Origin: Elephas maximus indicus
Lineage: Eukaryota; Chordata; Mammalia; Proboscidea; Elephantidae
Assembly: GCF_024166365.1 (NCBI RefSeq)
Contig: NC_064842.1
Span: forward strand, 21,671,001 to 21,735,000
Length of the DNA stretch: 64,000 nucleotides
Direction: 5' to 3'
The position numbers and the translations under genes are program-made. Positions 1-9,294 of the stretch are shown piece by piece. Under the pieces are notes generated by a model. It saw nothing but the letters and a program-made list of their open reading frames with translations, was not told the DNA's origin and did no database searches. Numbering within the stretch: the stretch's first letter is position 1; the number at the start of each line of letters is the position of its first letter.

Positions 1-82
1 TGTCCCCCAAGACCATGGTCCCCAGCCCTCAGCACCAGTAACTCAGTCCATCAAGGTGTTTGGATGTGTCTAGGAAGCTTCT

Positions 83-160
83 GGAGCCCTGGTGGCACAA
101 TGGTTAAGACCTCAGCTGCTAACGAAAACGTCAGCAGATCAAGTTCACCAGCCACTTCTA
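83..160 (+). mobile_element. AfroSINE fragment (5' tRNA-like part)
   Basis: The segment begins with the AfroSINE head GGAGCCCTGGTGGCACAATG and continues through the CAGCTGCTAAC and CACCAGCC motifs. The RTE-like tail is missing, so the copy is truncated at its 3' side. Confidence 0.8.
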
Positions 161-753
161 TGACCTTGCCTTGGTCAAGTTGTGCTGACTTCCACTATAT
201 TGTGTGTTGTCTTTCCCTTCACCAAAGTTAACACTTGTCTATCTAGTTAGTGATTTCCCCTCCCCACTCCTCCCCTCTTTATCCCCTTCATAATGACCAA
301 AGATTTTTTTTTTTTCCTGTGTGTAAACCTTTTCTTGGTCTCATACAGTATTTGTCCTCCCGTGATTGACTTATTTACTTAGGGTAATGCCTTCCACATC
401 ATCCATGTTATGAGATGTTTCCAGTATTTTAATTTTTTAATGGTATTACTTTATTCAAATTTTCTACCAAAAAAATCTTATAATTAACATACGCTTTTTT
501 TTAAAAAAAAAAATGGTGCTGTTTTAAGCTGCTGGATCCACTTCTTGACAAAAAAGACTAGAGTCATTTCTGCCGTCAATGTTTTAATATAGCCTTACAT
601 AGTGTGAGGTAATTATGGAAAACGTAATGCACATTCTCCAGGAAGATCTAACGAATGAAATGCTTTATTCATCAATAAGTAACCCTTAATAAAATCTAGT
701 AACACTAAGTAAATGTTAATGCAAGAAAAATATAACATATATATAAGCACTAA
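161..753. other. Non-coding stretch, no gene seen
   Basis: AT-rich sequence without a convincing open frame. Positions 240-430 resemble the antisense 3' part of an old L1 (a Thr/Ser-poor, T-rich text with an ATCCATGTTATGAGATG-like motif that recurs in other L1 3' pieces). The remainder shows nothing I can name. Confidence 0.4.
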
Positions 754-800
754 ACCCAGAACCCATTGCCTTCGAGTTGTTTTCAACTCATAGTGACCCT
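754..800 (-). mobile_element. Very short AfroSINE tail with target duplication
   Basis: Only the last ~47 bases of an AfroSINE are present, reading in reverse (CCCATTGCCTTCGAGTTG, then CTCATAGTGACCCT). The direct repeat ATATAAGCACTAA lies at 741-753 and 801-813 and looks like a target-site duplication. Confidence 0.75.
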
Positions 801-1277
801 ATATAAGCACTAAGGAGTATTTATTTGAGATTTTTAAAAATCTGACAATTGATGAAAAAAATTACTTAGAGTCAATAATCTGGCTTTCAGACAAGACTCT
901 GTGACTTATTAGACACAGAGCTTTGGGCATGTACTTCAGTTTTCTCTTTTTGAAAAATGAAGATGGTAGCAACTACTGACCATTGACTTTCAGAAAATTC
1001 ATCCATGAAGTAAGTGTGATAAAAGTCATGAAAGCATTTACTAGGGACATGTAAGGTACTATCACTGTTATTAAAGGCTTAAAAAAATACTGTTACTCCT
1101 TGATGCTTTTAGCCTACTACCCCAGTCTTAGGTGAAGTGTCTAGTTCAGAAAATGTAGGCTGTTTCGAGTCAATGGCCTCTATTAAGTTTAGATTTGACA
1201 TAACAGACATCGGTTATGCATATATGTTTTACTTGAAAATTCTATATAGTTTGAAGATATTGTATAAAATACTATTA

Positions 1278-1794
1278 TGGATTAAATTGTGTCCTCCCCA
1301 AAAGGTGTGTCAACTTGGCTAGGCCATGATTTTCGGTATTGTGTGATTGTCCACCATTTTGTGATCTGATGTGATTTTCCTATGTGTTGGAAATCCTGCA
1401 TCTATGATGTTAATGAGGCAGGATTAGAGGCAGTTGTGTTAATGAGACAGGACTCAATCTACAAGGTTAGGTTGCGTTTTAAGCCAGTCTCTTTTGAGAT
1501 ATATAAGAAAGAAGCTAGTAGACAGGAGAGGGACTTCGTGCCACGAAGAATGAAGAACCAGGAGGACAGCGAGTCTTTTGGACCTGGGGCCCCTGCACTG
1601 AAAATCTCCTAGACCAGGGGAAGATGTATAAAAAGAACCTCCCCCTAGAACCGACAGAGAAAGAAAGGCTTCCCCTGGAGCTGGCATCCTGAATTCGGGC
1701 TTCTACTCTCATAAATTGTGAGAGAATAAATTTCTCTTTATTAAAAGCATCCACTTGCTGTATTTGTTATAACAGCACTAGGAAACTAAGACAA
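1278..1794 (+). mobile_element. MaLR-type solo LTR
   Basis: The element starts TGGATTAAATTGTGTCC and ends AGGAAACTAAGACA, the typical edges of MLT/MST-like MaLR LTRs. A polyadenylation signal AATAAA lies near 1724-1730, followed by TTTCTCTTTATTAAA. A second copy of the same family is at 29687-30186. The short open frames inside are LTR sequence with no gene. Confidence 0.75.
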
Positions 1795-3194
1795 ATACCA
1801 AGAGCCCTTAAGGTAAAGTATTTCTAAAAAAAAATATAAGCACGAATGAGATGCAAATTTGTGGCACAGTGCAGTTTCTATGATTAATTAAAAGCAATCA
1901 AGATTAATTAAGTGATATAACTTTCGATGAAAATTATTACTTAGCATTAGAATGTAAAGAACATTCCTATGCCAGAAAGCTCTAAAAATAATATCATAGC
2001 ACACTATAGTTTATGAGTTTATGTACGTTTATACCCAGCAATCATTTGAGGTAGCAATTATTATTCCCCATTTAGTAGATGAACTTGAAGTTTATTGCAA
2101 TCAAATGAAAACCAAGAAATTCATAACTTTTGGAGCTGGTACTAAAACCTAGATATTTTAATGTAAAGTCCAGTGCTTTGAGGGTAAGGAATAAAAAAAA
2201 AATACATAAAGTATTAGTACCCAGCCAGTCACTTCTCACCATGGCTTATTGAATGCCACAGTGGAGGGTCAGGCATGGCCCTTGCTCCCAGGAACCTTGG
2301 GGGCTAGTAGGATAAAAGAGAAGGCAAAAATCTATGCTGTAATGTAAGGGCTATGAAAATGTACAGGAAAAGGTGCAATGGGGTTTATTAGTTTATAAAT
2401 TCAATAATTAAAAATTGCAATAATATTTTGATGAAACATTTGTATACTATATTTGGCCATCTTCAAAAATATTTTTCTTTGCTATAACAGTTTAAACTGA
2501 GTTTAATTTTATATAAAATGTTGTTTTGAAGGTCAACGATTAAGTTCCACGTTACTACCATAAAAAATGAAATTGGACAAGGAACCAAGACAGGAAAAAA
2601 ATATGAGTAAGGATGCATACAGATGTATTTACCTTGTTGATTCCATTTGAAAGTTTGGCACTATGTACTAGGTAGGTTAAGTATGGAAAGGTAAAAATGT
2701 TTGCTTTGCCTGATATTTGATCATAATAAACATTATATATGAATTGACTATATTTGAATGCTCAATTCAGTAGTCTCCCTGGAACATAAATGCTAGCAGT
2801 ATACTCTTTTGAAAAAATATAGATGCTAGAAACTACCATAGTGTTTTCCCCTAAAAAAGTATAGTTAAAAAAAAACTATTTAGTACAAAAAGCTGACTCA
2901 ATATGGAAACCATTTGTTTAAATTCTACCACAGCAAAGCACATATGATTACTCTGAATTGCGTATCAATCACTTGTCAAAGTCTGGATCTATCACATTAC
3001 TTCCACTGTAACCTCGCAGAGCAAAAAGAAGTTACACTTTGCAGAAGGAGGGTCAGGTCTTTCCTATGCCAATATTACAAAAGCCTATATAACTGTTTGG
3101 AGTCATTTAAATTGTGTCTGTTAACTTAAAAAACAAAAAACGGTGAAGGTTAAATTGCAATTACAAAAAAATGAGATAGCACAACGGGATGTAT
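1795..3194. other. AT-rich non-coding stretch
   Basis: No open frame with splice or codon support and no repeat I can name. Several T-rich and A-rich runs are present. The 71-codon frame at 2914-3129 has no supporting features. Confidence 0.4.
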
Positions 3195-3330
3195 AATACT
3201 CACAGTTGTTTAAACTGGATTCAAGTCTTTGCTTTGAAGTATAATTTCTGTTTGAGCCTCAGTTTCCTCACTTGGACAATGAGGATAATAACATTCATCT
3301 TGCAGCATTACTATGAGACTTGGAGATACC
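3195..3330 (+). repeat. MIR element
   Basis: The conserved MIR core is visible: GCCTCAGTTTCCTCA followed by a purine-rich GGACAATGAGGATAATAA and a TGCAGCATTACTATGAG segment equivalent to the usual GTTGTTGTGAGGATT. Confidence 0.7.
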
Positions 3331-3399
3331 CCACTAGCCAGGCATATATTACACAATGCTATTTAACCCCTAAGAAAAACTATCTAGACTAACCAAAAG

Positions 3400-3449
3400 T
3401 TGTGTGTGGGGGGGGGGCGGGGTGGGACAGTGGTGGTGGTGGTGGGTAT
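3400..3449 (+). repeat. G-rich low-complexity tract
   Basis: A G-run of about ten bases is followed by GCGGGGTGGG and then (GTG)n. The strand has at least four G-runs and could in principle fold as a G-quadruplex. Confidence 0.7.
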
Positions 3450-3554
3450 TTGTATGTAATTTTTTCATCCCAACTGACTGCTCACAGGGCTTTATTTCAA
3501 CTACCATTTTTACAATACCGTCTTTTAATTTGGAGACTCTAAAAAGATATGAAG

Positions 3555-3758
3555 GAGACCCTACAGCGCAATTGTTACGATCTCAGTGGCTAACCGAAAG
3601 GTCAGTGGTTTGAACCTATCAGCAGCACTGGTGGAGAAAAGGCCTGGCTGGCGATCTGCTTCCATAAAGATTACTGCCTAGGAAACCCTATGGGGCAGTT
3701 CTACTCTGTCCTATAGGGTTGCTATGAGTTGGAATCGACCAGACAACACACTACAACA
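3555..3758 (+). mobile_element. AfroSINE, near full length
   Basis: The copy runs from a diverged GAGACCCTACAGCGCAATTG head through ACCGAAAGGTCAGTGG and GGTTGCTATGAGTTGGAATC to an ACAACA-rich tail. Flanks AAAAAGATATGAAG and AAAAAGATACAAG look like a target-site duplication. Confidence 0.9.
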
Positions 3759-3953
3759 AAAAGATACAAGATGTAATGCTTGCCCTCACAATACTTCATC
3801 AAATTTGAACCTGGAATTTCTTTCTTTGAAACCATCACCCAAGTAGGACAGTTTGGGGTGGTGGAGAGTTCTGACAAGGGCTAGAAGGGTAGATCAGCTT
3901 ACCCTCTGCACTTTCTTCACAATCTTCAGTATCCTCAGGCTTTCATATGTTAC

Positions 3954-4179
3954 AAACAAACAACAACAAAACACTAAACCAGTTGCCTTCAGGTCATTCC
4001 AACTCATGGTGACCCATGGTGTTAAGAGTGGAACTATATACTCCATAAGGTTTTTCAAAGGCCAATTTTTCAGAAGTAGATTGCCAAGCCTTTCTTCCAA
4101 GGAGGCTTACGTTGGACTCGAACCCCTTACCTTCCAGTTATCCGCCGGTGGGTTAACCATTTGTGCCACACAGCGACTG
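3954..4179 (-). mobile_element. AfroSINE, antisense
   Basis: The reverse-oriented tail (AACCAGTTGCCTTCAGGTCA, TCATGGTGACCC) is on the left and the tRNA-like head (GTTAACCATTTGTGCCACAC) on the right. Flanks TTTCATATGTTAC (3941-3953) and TTCATATGCTTAC fit a target duplication. It forms an inverted pair with the copy at 3555-3758. Confidence 0.88.
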
Positions 4180-5608
4180 CTTCATATGCTTACTTAGCTT
4201 TGAAACAGACCTGAGAGACCATTAATAACAGTTGTTTAGCTTTTTGGTAAAACAAAACAAAAAAAATTTTTTTTGATGTAGACTCCAAAAATAGCAAAGT
4301 ATAAGGAGATTTAAGATTTAATTATTGATATATCACCTTATTCTTAATAATCATTACGCCTGGCTGTTTTAAGACTAGGCTTGGAAGGCAGAGCAGATGT
4401 AAAAACTCTTGGGGAATAAAACCTCGTCCTGGGGGCCTAAAAACCAGAAGAGAAACAAACGCACAGGGGTAGGGCCCTGTACGCCTAATGAATAGAGTCA
4501 AACCACAGGCAGAGCGTGGCAACGGGGGCCCCGGAATGGCTCTCGCCACGATCCGGTGGGGTGGGGCCGCTGGGAGCCCCGTTCACGGTGGACACTGAAG
4601 GCTGGGAAGCCGCGGTCAAGCGAGCCTGCCAGCCGCGGAATGCACTGGGCGGGTTTGCATTGCTAGGTCCTCATGTGAAAGTGGTGTGCAAGGCTCAAGA
4701 AAACCCCTATCCTCGTGGCCGTCATCCGGGGGTTGCTAGGCGCCCTACGCTCTCAGTCCCAAGGGTGGGACAAAGGGGCTTCCGAGGTGGGGAGTTATTG
4801 AACTTTTAGAATGAGGTAATAGGAAGAGCGAGGCGGGGGCGGGGTGAGGCGGCGGCTGCTGGATGGCAGTGGGGGAAGGGCGGAGGTGGTTCCGGAGCGT
4901 CTCCCTCCTGTTCCAGCCCCGCGCTCAGCGAGCCCGAGGCAGGAGGCGCAGAGACCGCGCTCACTTCTCCAGTTGCTAGTTGGCTCTCTTTCAAGTGAAA
5001 ACGGGAGAGAAAGGTGTAGCCTGTTGGCGAAAGGTCGATCCGCAGCCGGGGCCGGCCGCCCAGCCGGGTTGCGGCGGGAGGAGGCGGCGGGCGGCGCGGA
5101 CACCCGGACTCTGGTCTTCGGCCCGGCGGTGGCGGCGGCTCTTCACTGCGCCAACCTGCGGGCCGGGCGGGCCGGGCGCACGGCGGCCCCTCCCCCGCCG
5201 CACCCCCGCCGCCGCCGCCCGGCGCTCCCTCCCGGTGTACCGGCCCGGGTCCCAGTCGGTGCCGCAAGGAGCCGGCGTGCCGAGCGCCCGCTCGGGACCG
5301 CGGCCGGCGGGGGACGTGGCGGCCACCGCCTCCCGCACCTGGCGCTCCAGCCTTCCCCGAGCCCGCGGCCCCTCCCTCCCTGCCTCCCGCTCTCCCCGCC
5401 GCCCGCACCGGGCACCCCTCCCCCTCCGCCGGCCCCGCGCCTCCTCCCTGCGCGCTCGGCGCCGCCTCGCGCTCGGCTCCGCGCCCCTCGCCGGCTTCTC
5501 CGCCCCGCGCTCTCCGCGCGCGCTCGCTCTTTCTCGCCCTCTCTCTCTCGCTCGCCTCCCTGCCCCGTTCCCATCCCGAGTCCGCTGCTCGCCGGCCGCC
5601 CCCTTGTC

Positions 5609-5677
5609 ATGTCAGCATGGAGATCCGGCAGCACGACTGGCTCTCAGCCTCCCCCCACGAGGGCTTCGAGCAGATGA
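5609..5677 (+). other. Short upstream ORF overlapping the PLD5 start
   Basis: An ATG lies eight bases before the PLD5 ATG in a different frame. It opens a 22-codon frame that ends at TGA inside PLD5 exon 1. Its context has a purine at -3 and T at +4, weaker than the PLD5 ATG, which has A at -3 and G at +4. Leaky scanning past it is therefore expected. Whether it lies in the mature leader depends on the transcription start, which is not visible. Confidence 0.5.
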
Positions 5678-5805
5678 GGCTCAAAAGCCGCCCCAAGGAG
5701 CCCTCGCCGAGCCTGACCCGAGTGGGCGCGAACTTCTACAGCAGCGTCAAGCAGCAGGACTACAGCGCCAGCGTCTGGCTCCGGAGGAAAGACAAGCTCG
5801 AGCAC
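5617..5805 (+). CDS. PLD5: PLD5 (inactive phospholipase D5), coding exon 1
   Basis: This exon encodes the first 63 residues of PLD5. It starts MEIRQHDWLSASPHEGF and ends with RRKDKLEH directly before a GTAAGG donor, in phase 0. I recognise it from memory of human PLD5, which begins almost identically; the human residue 7 is recalled as Glu where this copy has Asp. PLD5 belongs to the PLD3/PLD4/PLD5 group of type II single-pass membrane proteins. Its HKD catalytic motifs are degenerate, so it is thought to lack phospholipase activity. The exon covers the cytosolic, basic N-terminus (several Lys/Arg, Ser-Pro sites near residues 29-33). The membrane segment and both HKD-like lobes come from later exons that are not in this window. 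The ATG has a strong Kozak context inside a CpG island, as expected for a true first exon. Coding sequence is partial (5' end only). Confidence 0.95.
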
Positions 5806-6998
5806 GTAAGGGCGGCTCGCTCCCGGTGACCCCGGCCCGGCACCTGCCGCACGCCCCCTCCCTTCGCGGCGGCCCGGAGCCGGGCAGGTGGCCTGCACCT
5901 CCGCGCCCCGTCTGGGGAGGAGGGCGTCCGCGTCTTCCGTCCCGATTCGGGGGCTTCTCCTTTGCACGTTCTGGCGGTGAACGACCGGGCAGCGGGGAAG
6001 GGACGGGAGGTTCCCTTCCTGGCACCGCCTGGCCCCTCCACAACCCGACCTCCCACCGCTTCTCCTGCGGGGCTTATTTGCACTGTGCTCTCGAGGGGCC
6101 TTTGGCGGGGAGGGGGTGAGCAAGGTGGAACTACCACAAGCAGGGACCGAGTGTTACACGGTAGTGGGTTTTCGAGGTGTGCATGCCAGCCTCTTTGAGG
6201 AGATTTTACTTCGTCCAGAAACTAACAAATTCACGAATCCGTAAAGTTGTCGCCGCCAGCGACCTACCCTGGGCCCGCGCGCAAGCCCTTAGAGTTTTCT
6301 GCAGAGTGTCCGCTGGGATGAGCAGTTGGCAGTCCTCTCTACTTGAGCAACTAGGGAGGGATTTGCGCGTTGCAAAGAGAAAGGCGACAGAAAGAGCAGA
6401 TCGCCCTGCTCCCCAGAGACCCACCACTCTGGAGGGTGGGAGCGGCCGAGCAGAGCAGAGACCTCCACTTGCCCACGAGTGCGTGCTTCACGCGAGGCGT
6501 TCGTTATTGGCTTGCCATCCTGGAAGGAAGAAATCCCTTAAAAAAAGACGTTTAGTTGATCCACAGTTTTAAATATGACCCATAACATCTCCCTAAACCA
6601 AATGTTAAAATGAAATTAAGGTAATTGTACCGAGAGTATAGCACAACTAGTTAAGGAAAAGATGCTGTTTCTTCCCACTAGCTGCGTAATCCAAATTGGG
6701 TCTGTTAATGGAAGGTGGAGATTTCCTAGGATTTGGGTCATGTCGCCAATTATGATAAAAAGATGAGAACCAAAACTCTTAGAACTCACACATATATTTC
6801 CAGTCGCTGCACGGACCTGAATCCTATCTGCCCTCCAGGAGCTTCCGGGGGCTTTGCGAAACCACAGGCTTCCCTGAAGGAAGATCGCAGTGGGGCTATC
6901 TCCATTACAATAGGAAAGGAAGGTCCGTGCCTTTTTCTGAGGGCCTGATTAAGTCAAGGGAAGCTGGCTTTTAAAGCTTTGAGTTGTGTAACAGGCGC

Positions 6999-7030
6999 TT
7001 TGTGTGTGTGTGTGTGTGTGCGCGTGCGTG
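6999..7030 (+). repeat. (TG)n microsatellite
   Basis: About nine perfect TG units followed by GCGCGTGCGTGTGTG. Confidence 0.9.
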
Positions 7031-7490
7031 TGTGAAAGAGAGAGAACCATTTGGACGGTTCCAGTCCTTAAGACCATCAAACTTACTGAAGGAGATTTCT
7101 GGGATGGCAAGATGTTTGGAAGGCAACAGTGCCCACTTAAAAATGTATGCTCCAGAATTAGTAAAGAGACCTGTTAGGTTATTAGTTTAAAGGGGCCAAA
7201 TAGCATCTTCTTGTAATTTGGCTCTTGAAGGTGTTATCTGATTTTAGTACCAGGGAGAATGCTTAGAATGGTGATAGATGATCTCTTCATTTCAGTTTCC
7301 CTCTGAATGTGTGTTCAGAGGCGTGTGCTTTTAGCTGATGTATTTCCTTTATTCTCTTACTGAAAATCAATAGTACAACCTCCCATGACTACACCTTTTT
7401 GAGTCGTAGACTCTGCATGTATTAGGCTTAAATGCTTTCTCAGTTTTAGACTTTCAATGAAAGCATCAAGTCACACCACGTGGGCCAAGG

Positions 7491-7536
7491 CAGCCTCACC
7501 TTTCTGGATGAAACAGCCTCACCTTTCTGGGTGAAT
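7491..7536 (+). repeat. 23-bp tandem duplication
   Basis: CAGCCTCACCTTTCTGG(A/G)TGAA occurs twice back to back at 7491-7513 and 7514-7536, with only two differences. Confidence 0.9.
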
Positions 7537-8516
7537 ATATCCCCCTCCTGAGGGTTAGAGACCAATGAAAGGAAGGTCTGGTGGTTCGACAGTATGTGCA
7601 AACCTGTGCTTTCTTCTTCACTCAAATGCTGCAAAAGAAAGCATTACATTCATTTAAAAAATGAGTCAACTCATTGTTTGCTGTTATTTAAATCAACGTA
7701 GCATTTATGTTTGTTTTCTCAACTGCATTTCATGAGAAGTGTAGGTGTGTATTCTACTCTGACATTTTCTTCTCTACCTGCTCACACTTAGAAAGGGGGC
7801 TTTGCTTCACGTGACTTTTTTTGTGATATTAAAGTGCTATGAAAAAATCAGTGCTAAAATATAAATTTTATTTGGACTCAAGCTCTGGGTGTTTATAATA
7901 TGTGTCATATGTTGTGTGCATTATGATGCTTGAAATAGTTTGATGTTAAGTCCTAATTAAGAATTTGAAATTAAGAAACTCGTAACAAATATAGCCAGCT
8001 CTGTCATTGCTGCACAAAACATGAACGTGTGATGTTGACTTTATTATAGAGAACATTCTGAATGTACGTGGCATCTTCTGACTTAGATGTTGCAGCGAGT
8101 AGAATGACTGTGTCCTATGAAATTCAAAGGTGATTTATAGTAGTTAAAAAACGCTTTCCATCTGTCTAATCAAATGGATTGCCACTGTTTTATTATGTTG
8201 AAAAAAAAGAATGAGTAATTATGATGGAGATCATATGCCAGAAAACAGCTTACTCAGTTATTTTGCTGGTGCTTTAAAAGCCAGTTGAAGTATTAAGAGT
8301 TTAAATAAATTATGACTTCAAATGACACACGTATTCAGTCATCACAATAACGGAATTCCCTGAAATGAAATGTGGCAGTGTGTGGACTTCATCCAGACTT
8401 CAGAAGCATTGCTTAATCTGAAAGTCAATAGCTATGTTATATGACAGCTCAAGCATATTTTTCCACCCACATCTCTAAGAGTGAGAATAATTTCTCTCTC
8501 CTTTTCTGATTTAAAG

Positions 8517-8634
8517 GCTACGGGATGAATCTCCAGATTGGACAAGAGAAAAGTGGCAGGAATTAGCTGAGGATTTGAATATTTTCAACCATTCTTTAAA
8601 TTTGATTTGTATCATTGATAGGCCAACAGTTAAG
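8517..8634 (+). CDS. Putative coding exon A of an unrecognised gene
   Basis: A strong acceptor (TTTCTCTCTCCTTTTCTGATTTAAAG) precedes 118 bases that end at AAG|GTGAGC. One frame is open: one base completes a codon from an upstream exon, then 39 codons follow and the exon ends in phase 0. The peptide starts LRDESPDWTREKWQELAEDL, which looks like an acidic amphipathic helix, followed by a hydrophobic strand-like LNLICIIDRP. It is out of phase with PLD5 exon 1: joining them gives an immediate stop (GCT ACG GGA TGA). I do not recognise the family. It fits in phase with the segment at 11966. It could be a real exon of a nested gene, a relic of one, or chance; I have not found its upstream exon. Confidence 0.5.
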
Positions 8635-8920
8635 GTGAGCACCCATTAAGAAGACATGTCTATGAAGGAATTCTTCCAGTCTTAAATCATTCGTAGAAAC
8701 TTATGAGAAAGTTGTGTTTGTACTGTACATTCTGGACTTTGAATTCCGCTTGGAAATTTCAGGAAAAAGTAAAATCACCAGCTATACATAGAACATTGTC
8801 TTATTTGCTACAGATAATGCTCTCGCCCCCTTAGACTCCTTTGCTTCCTGTTCTGCCTCATAACTCTATGACTTCAGAAGGCATTAGGCTTGGGAAACAG
8901 TGCAAATCTTATCTGTCTCT

Positions 8921-9294
8921 GTTGTTGGTGTTAGTTTGCCATTGATTCAGCTCCAACTTATGGTGACCCTATGTACAACATAGGTAAAGAAGCATCATCC
9001 AGTCTGTCTCCATCTTTGCTGGTATACCTAAGTCTGTTGTTGCAGCCACTGTGTATTCCGAGTGCCTTCTGACCTGGGGAGCTCATCTTGCAGCACTATA
9101 TCAGATAATTTTGGAAGTAGATCACCAGGCCCTTCTTTCTAGCCTGTCTTACTCTAGAAGCTCCACTGAAACTTGTCCGCTGTGGATGACCCTGCTGGTA
9201 TATGAAGTGCTGGTGGCACGGCTTCCAGCATCATGGCAACACACAGCCCCGCACAGTACGACCAACTGTGAGATGGGTGGCGGCTTATCTCCGT
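8921..9294 (-). mobile_element. SINE with RTE-like tail, antisense
   Basis: It begins with GTTGTTGGTG and GCTCCAACTTATGGTGACCC, the reverse of the RTE/AfroSINE tail. It continues through AGTAGATCACCAGGCCCTTC and ends in CAGCATCATGGCAACACA text. The same body recurs at 44118-44565 and, with a tRNA-like head, at 61160-61442, so it is the second SINE class of this window with its head missing. Confidence 0.7.

Larger units (their letters stand above)
4520..6130 (+). promoter_or_regulatory. PLD5: CpG island with PLD5 promoter and 5' leader
   Basis: The stretch is extremely GC- and CpG-rich, unlike the AT-rich surroundings. It contains GC-box (Sp1-type) motifs, for example GGGGGCGGGG at 4835-4844, and pyrimidine-rich CTCTCTCTCTCGCTCG text just before the start codon, with no clear TATA box. 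This is the usual layout of a dispersed CpG-island promoter. The transcription start cannot be fixed from sequence; the leader probably occupies part of 4980-5616. The long open frames on both strands of the island come from its base composition (proline/arginine/glycine/alanine-rich) and are not genes. Confidence 0.9.
6131..8516. other. Mostly unique intronic sequence next to the CpG island
   Basis: The sequence falls quickly from GC-rich to AT-rich. I see a (TG)n tract, a 23-bp tandem duplication and otherwise no repeat. The open frame at 6177-6572 is an extension of island composition and has no splice or family support. An upstream exon for the putative gene at 8517 could lie here, but I cannot point to one. 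Confidence 0.5.

Noticed and set aside
4806-6137. Long open frames on both strands (up to 379 codons) within the CpG island
   Set aside because: They are artefacts of very high GC content, giving few stops. The translations are proline/arginine/alanine/glycine-rich and overlap one another in several frames. Only the frame at 5617-5805 has the right protein and splice donor.
8517-8634. PLD5 exon 2
   Set aside because: Joining 5805 to 8517 gives a stop after three codons, and the encoded text is not the hydrophobic segment expected after PLD5 exon 1.
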